Assembly (NCBI GenBank): GCA_020726505.1
Contig: JAHLEZ010000030.1
Location: 434,001-498,000, forward strand
From: Leptodontidium sp. MPI-SDFR-AT-0119
Taxonomy: Eukaryota > Ascomycota > Leotiomycetes > Helotiales > Leptodontidiaceae
Reading direction: 5' to 3'
Length of the DNA stretch: 64,000 bases
The notes beneath the pieces are model-generated. The model had not been told where the DNA came from. It saw only the letters and a program-made list of their open reading frames with translations, and searched no databases. Shown one piece after another: positions 59,997 through 64,000 of the stretch (the first letter of the stretch is position 1; every line of letters begins with the position of its first letter). The translations under genes and the position numbers were made by a program.

Positions 59997-60086
59997 TGTC
60001 GAAGTTGCTGGTATGTCGAAGTTGGTGGTTCCGACCTACGCAAGTAGGTCGGAAAAAAAAACAAAAAAAATCAGGAAACCGACGAG
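59997..60086. repeat. Right terminal inverted repeat of the pogo-like element
   Basis: Partner of 48578-48668; contains the uninterrupted palindrome CCGACCTACTTGCGTAGG (reverse strand). Confidence 0.9.
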
Positions 60087-60088
60087 TA

Positions 60089-61561
60089 GTTCTCTAGAGG
60101 GCTCTTTATTAAAGAATAAAGGCCGTAGGCTAATAATCGTTCGGGTAGCTTATAAGCTATAATAATTAACTAAAAGCTCTTTAAGTAAAGCGTTTTTCGC
60201 TGTGGTAACGTAATAATGTTTTAATAAGGGATATTAGTCTTTATTTAGAGCACCAATAGCGAAAAAAGGCGCTAGTCCGAGTTAGAATAATCTGACTGAT
60301 ATAATATATAAATATCGGAATTTCGTAATGCCGGGTTCCGGGCTTAGTTAGTCGTTTAGTGATAGTATAAGAACTCTTAAAAAGGAACTACTTATATATA
60401 ACTAATAAAGCCTCGCTTTAATTAGTTATAAAAGCAGAGTTAACTCTTATATAACGTTAAACCGAGCGTAGCTTATTAAGCTTACGAGTCGTAATCGTGG
60501 TGTAAGAGCGACGACGATAATTAAAGGTGTTTATAATAAACTAAGCCTAAACGGGTATAAATCGTCGGGATATTATTATGCCGTTTCCGGCAGTATGATT
60601 TGACTTCGATATAATATAATAGCACAGATTTCCGTAAGCAAGTAATACAGGGATTAAGTAATAATACTTTTTGTTAACGCGAATATTAAAGTAAAGAGCA
60701 TTTTCCCCAAGGGTAAGTTGTTCTCCTTATATCTTCAATATCGTTTAAGCTATTCCTAATTAGGCTTAATTACATGACGTATAAGCTGCGTACCTATTGC
60801 GTATGTTTAACGTATTAACGCTATATAGCCTCACTTAGTCGAATACTAAGTGAATATATAGCGTAAAGCGCTCATTCGTAGTTCCGAGCTCTACCGAGCT
60901 TTCCTGAGGCTATTACGTCTCTTATAACGTCTTAGGCTATTCCTATTTAGGCATAATAAATGGAGTAAGAACCATTACCTTTACACCGCCGGGGGGGCAT
61001 AGAGCCGCAAGTAGTCCGCGCCCTCCTTTTGGACCGCAAAAAGAGCCTTACATAAGAGGTAAAGGCTAACTTATACCCGAGTTTAAGTGTCGTTATACTC
61101 GGGTGGTATCACTAATTCCGGTGTAGAATCGACACATTTAAGGGGTAAAATCCTGTGTGGTAAAATGTGTATTCAAGGAAAGGGGAGCTCTGTACGAGAG
61201 CTCTCCTTAAATGCTCGATAAGCGAGCATGTGACTAGAACGTGACGATTATTAAACCTACATTAAGCTTTATCCAAGCTTATTTAAACGTAATCCTAATA
61301 AATTAACATAAGTAAATCAACTCTACTCCCTTAGTAAATCCACGCTAATAAGTTATATAAGGAAAAAAATCAACTACACTGAAGTTGGTTTTCCAATAGT
61401 GGTTAGGGGATGGAAATTACGCTCTAAAGCACTTAAACCGGTTAGCGTCCAGTGCCTAGGCAGGGGGAAATTACCGAAAGCGGGCATTAGCGCCCAAGCA
61501 CGGGCATGGGCGGACGTCCTTTATTAATAGGTCCCGGATCCGAATAGACTTTCGTAGTCAA
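60089..61561. other. Unassigned AT-rich region with several strong hairpins
   Basis: No coding frame is recognised. Hairpins: 60818-60864 (arms ACGCTATATA and CACTTAGT with partners), 61075-61104 (ACCCGAG/CTCGGGT), 61180-61208 (AAGGGGAGCTCT, loop GTACG, AGAGCTCTCCTT, one mismatch) and 61211-61229 (ATGCTCG/CGAGCAT). A pair of related segments, GCTATTCCTAATTAGGC near 60752 and GCTATTCCTATTTAGGC near 60931, is present. The left part of a decayed piggyBac element may lie here. Confidence 0.5.
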
Positions 61562-61564
61562 TAG

Positions 61565-61894
61565 GACTTTAGAAGGCAACTTATTAGGTCTCTTATTCAG
61601 CTCTCACAGGCTTCACCAATAGTCCCAAAGCAGAGGATAGGCAAAATTAGTAAAGGATCTGAAGAAACACCAAAAGCTTTACATCAAAAGATCCATATAA
61701 GCAAGAGAGGATATTGTGTGAATTGTCAAGGGCTGAGGTCCACAGATCGGCTGAAAAAGAGAGTTGCATTGGCTGAAATAGCAGCCAATCACAAGCGAGA
61801 AACTGCTAGTCATATGAGCAAATTTGGCTGCAAGCAATGTGACGTGTTTTTATGTCAAGAAGGGTCTTGTTTTGCAGTGTTCTATAGGGAATAA
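61565..61894 (+). pseudogene. piggyBac-like transposase, C-terminal fragment
   Basis: After a TAG at 61562 a clean frame of 109 codons runs to TAA 61892-61894. It ends with a cysteine-rich domain: RGYCVNCQGLRSTDRLKKRV, LAEIAANHKRETASHMSKFG, then CKQCDVFLCQEGSCF. The pattern C-x2-C ... C-x2-C-x4-C is that of the zinc-binding tail of piggyBac transposases, where it contacts the transposon end. The DDE catalytic part is missing or decayed. No RIP-type stop occurs in this piece, in contrast to the region to its left. Confidence 0.7.
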
Positions 61895-62350
61895 GACGAA
61901 CCTGACCCCTTTTCGCTGAAATCTGAGTGCTCTGATTGGCCAAAAAATTAAGCGAAAGCTCGGACCAGGCAAAGCTGGTGGCAGCCGCCCGGATAAGACT
62001 TGGTTTTTCGGTAAAAGACGACTCTGAGCCAATTAGCAGCGCTGAAAATAGTATTTTGGGGAAAGTAACAGGCGGCATATGCTTGATTGGTTGCAGTCCT
62101 CAGAGCTGTAACAATATTGCTGCTTTTGAATAGTCTTTGAACTCCCCTGAACGTATCGCAAGCACTGCTTTATTAACCTAAGCTGATTTGTTCACAGCGT
62201 TGTTCCGTAGTGTGCTAGTGGGATTTGGTGCGGGGTAGGATTTGGCACGGGATCTCGGTTATATTTCTCGCCTTATTGAGGCTTAGCCGCCAGCCTCACT
62301 TCTTGATCTTCAGCTTTCCACAAGCATCAGTTTCATGAAAGATCATCAGA

Positions 62351-64000
62351 ATGACAAGCAACATATACGACAGGCTTCCGGCAGGAACACGCACCATACG
62401 ATTAGTGGAGCTACTACCTGGCAAGCGCTCAGATATCGTGGAATGCACTCTGCACGAGGGACCTCTTAGTACCGATCGACCTTACAAGGCCTTATCCTAT
62501 GCCTGGGATGATCACAAAACCACCTCAAAGGTCTTCATTATATGCAACAAGAAGAAACTGGAGGTATCGTTGAATCTCTACCATGCGCTCCGTCAGCTAC
62601 GGCACTTCAGCTCCCCTGTCACCCTCTGGGTGGATGCTTTATGCATAAACCAAGCAGATGACGCGGAAAGGACTCACCAAGTCGGTATGATGCGTGAGAT
62701 ATACGAGAATAGCTACGAAATTGCAATTTGGCTTGGAGAACTACGGCGGCTTGATGCTTTGGGCGAATTCGTAAATGCAACTGAGGAGGAGTCTGAGAAT
62801 GATGTTCAATTAGAGAAGGAACCCATTGAATGGCATGATGATGAGCAGGATCGTCCCAAGGTAGAAGCGTATCTTCGAGCATTTGCACGTGTGGAGCAAA
62901 ATTTGGTTAGCTTGGACGATAGGGCCGAAGTCGCGGACGTCTTTGGTGCCTTCTGCTTGATTCGCTTGCTTTCTCAAGGCACTCTCTCGGAAGACATAGC
63001 ATTTTTTCGCCACATATATTGGGGAGGTGCTATTATCAAGGCGTTGTGGGCTATAATGAAACTACCATGGGTAAGCGTCACTCTTAATCTCTGAGCAACT
63101 CCCTTCTAAATATGTTTGCTAACATGCAATTAGTGGACGCGAACTTGGGTCGTTCAAGAAACTGTTGTTGCTCAAAGATCAACGTTATATTTTAGCAATA
63201 TTTCTGCCCCATGGACAATGTTTTCGAAGGCAGCCACCAACTACGTGCAAAGTCGTATATTGGAGAATCTAGACCTATATGGATCCCAAGAAACCCGTGA
63301 CCCGCTGGCATACTTCGGCCGGACAGTTCTGGATATCGAGTCCACCAGAATTGACTGGATGAATCTGGAGCCTATTACGATACTCTCACTACTTAGGAAA
63401 TTCCGCTCCAGGGAGGCGTCAGATGAGAGGGACAAAGTCTTCGCTCTCCTTGGGTTAGTGAAGCATTGGGAGCATGGAGCGCCTATTTTCCCAGATTATA
63501 GCCTGGCTCCAGAAGAGGTGTTCTGGAGAACAACCATAAATATAATCTCAAGTACAAGGTCGCTGTCTGTACTGGTGGGTACTTTGTACTCAAGCAAAGC
63601 ACGGCCAATACTAAAAACTTCCTGGGTAACAAACTGGGGCGTTCCACCGCAGCAGAACGAATATGAAAGGTTGAGCCGCCTAAATATGTACAACGCATCG
63701 TGCGGATTGGAAGGAGCTGTTCGTCTTCATGGGAACCGAGTGTTAGAAGTCCAGGGGCTTTTTGTGGATGAGATAGTCACTGTTGGATCAGAACTGCCAC
63801 ATGGGCAGGTAAATCGTCTACGCGCAGTGATATCTGAGTGGTCAAGGTTAGCTTATCCTCAAACCGACACCAAAGGGCGTAAGGAGGTGGGCCGCAGGAA
63901 TGCCTTTTGGAGGACCATCTGCGCCAATACTCTCTACTCAGATACTGGGACTGGCGGCTACCAAAAAGCCGATGCGAGTGGGGAGAATGCGTTCCTCACC
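62351..64000 (+). CDS. HET-domain protein (3' partial)
   Basis: Exon 1 is 62351-63070, the intron 63071-63133 (GTAAGC...AATTAG with GCTAAC branch site), exon 2 from 63134 and still open at the window end; 529 residues are visible. The HET domain occupies roughly residues 40-260: YKALSYAWDDHK, then LYHALRQLRHF, LWVDALCINQADDAERTHQV, MMREIYENSYEIAIWLGE, and across the splice LPWWTRTWVVQE. An acidic insert (TEEESENDVQLEKE) separates the last two parts. Residues after the domain (ASDERDKVFALLGLV) are also typical. HET proteins trigger vegetative incompatibility and cell death in filamentous ascomycetes; the partner is unknown. It lies just beyond the piggyBac fragment, about 460 bp upstream. Confidence 0.92.

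Larger units (their letters stand above)
48578..60086 (-). mobile_element. Pogo-like (Tc1-mariner) transposon with ~90-bp inverted repeats, split by a hAT element
   Basis: Ends are inverted repeats of about 90 bp (48578-48668 and 59997-60086), starting CTAGTCGGTTTCCTGA and CTCGTCGGTTTCCTGA. Each contains a palindrome CCGACCTAC...GTAGGTCGG and a double AACTTCGACAT unit. TA lies just outside both ends (48576-48577, 60087-60088), the Tc1-mariner target duplication. Without the inner element (about 51740-59780) the length is about 3.5 kb. Its transposase is on the minus strand at 49067-51671. Confidence 0.85.

Noticed and set aside
61180..61237. Helitron 3' terminus
   Set aside because: Hairpin and CTAG are suggestive, but no 5' end and no Rep/helicase gene are visible; kept only as an option in the hairpin finding.
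1..64000. CRISPR arrays, rRNA and tRNA genes
   Set aside because: None recognised; the dispersed 22-24-bp motif at 52-59.5 kb has irregular spacing and mixed orientation, unlike a CRISPR.

Overview
The window is nuclear DNA of a filamentous ascomycete (Pezizomycotina). Evidence: short GT-AG introns of 51-115 nt with CTAAC/CTGAC-like branch sites, fungal families (RTA1, Zn2Cys6 regulator, HET, FAD monooxygenase, CBM18/chitinase), and long AT-rich tracts in which transposon reading frames are broken mainly by CAA/CAG to TAA/TAG changes, the CpA to TpA mark of repeat-induced point mutation (RIP). The sequence alone does not fix a genus. Two compositions alternate: gene islands of ordinary GC (1-4.8 kb, 28.8-30.5 kb, 39.2-41.9 kb, 61.6-64 kb) and AT-rich transposon blocks.

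1-4.8 kb: 3' part of a probable secreted chitinase, a three-module chitin-binding (CBM18) protein, then an RTA1-type membrane protein. 5.6-28.75 kb: one 23-kb nest. A BED-finger hAT transposon with a perfect 8-bp target duplication carries a Ty1/copia element in its transposase gene; the copia element carries a 12-kb Ty3/gypsy element between its reverse transcriptase and RNase H. The nest sits about 0.1 kb past the stop codon of a Zn2Cys6 regulator gene (28.9-30.4 kb, minus strand), which itself has an apparent frameshift.

30.6-36 kb: RIP-damaged Tad-like LINE on the minus strand. 36.9-38.6 kb: two RIP-killed host-type genes (a two-finger OrsD-like protein and a DUF7703-like membrane protein). 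39.2-41.4 kb: intact FAD monooxygenase gene and a small unknown ORF. 41.9-43.7 kb: a 443-bp hAT-type MITE, a Fot1/pogo transposase fragment and an ankyrin-repeat fragment. 43.7-48.1 kb: unknown fragment, minisatellite, a possible solo LTR, and a second hAT remnant cut by a 1.76-kb gag-only LTR element. 48.6-60.1 kb: a pogo-like transposon with ~90-bp inverted repeats and a TA duplication, itself split by an ~8-kb multi-gene hAT that carries at least 16 copies of a 22-24-bp AT motif. 60.1-61.6 kb: unassigned, hairpin-rich. 61.6-64 kb: piggyBac C-terminal fragment and a HET-domain gene that runs off the window.

No rRNA, tRNA or CRISPR was recognised. The regions most worth follow-up are the 51.7-59.8 kb element (divergent extra gene, dispersed motif), the gag-only LTR element, and the hairpin-rich stretch.
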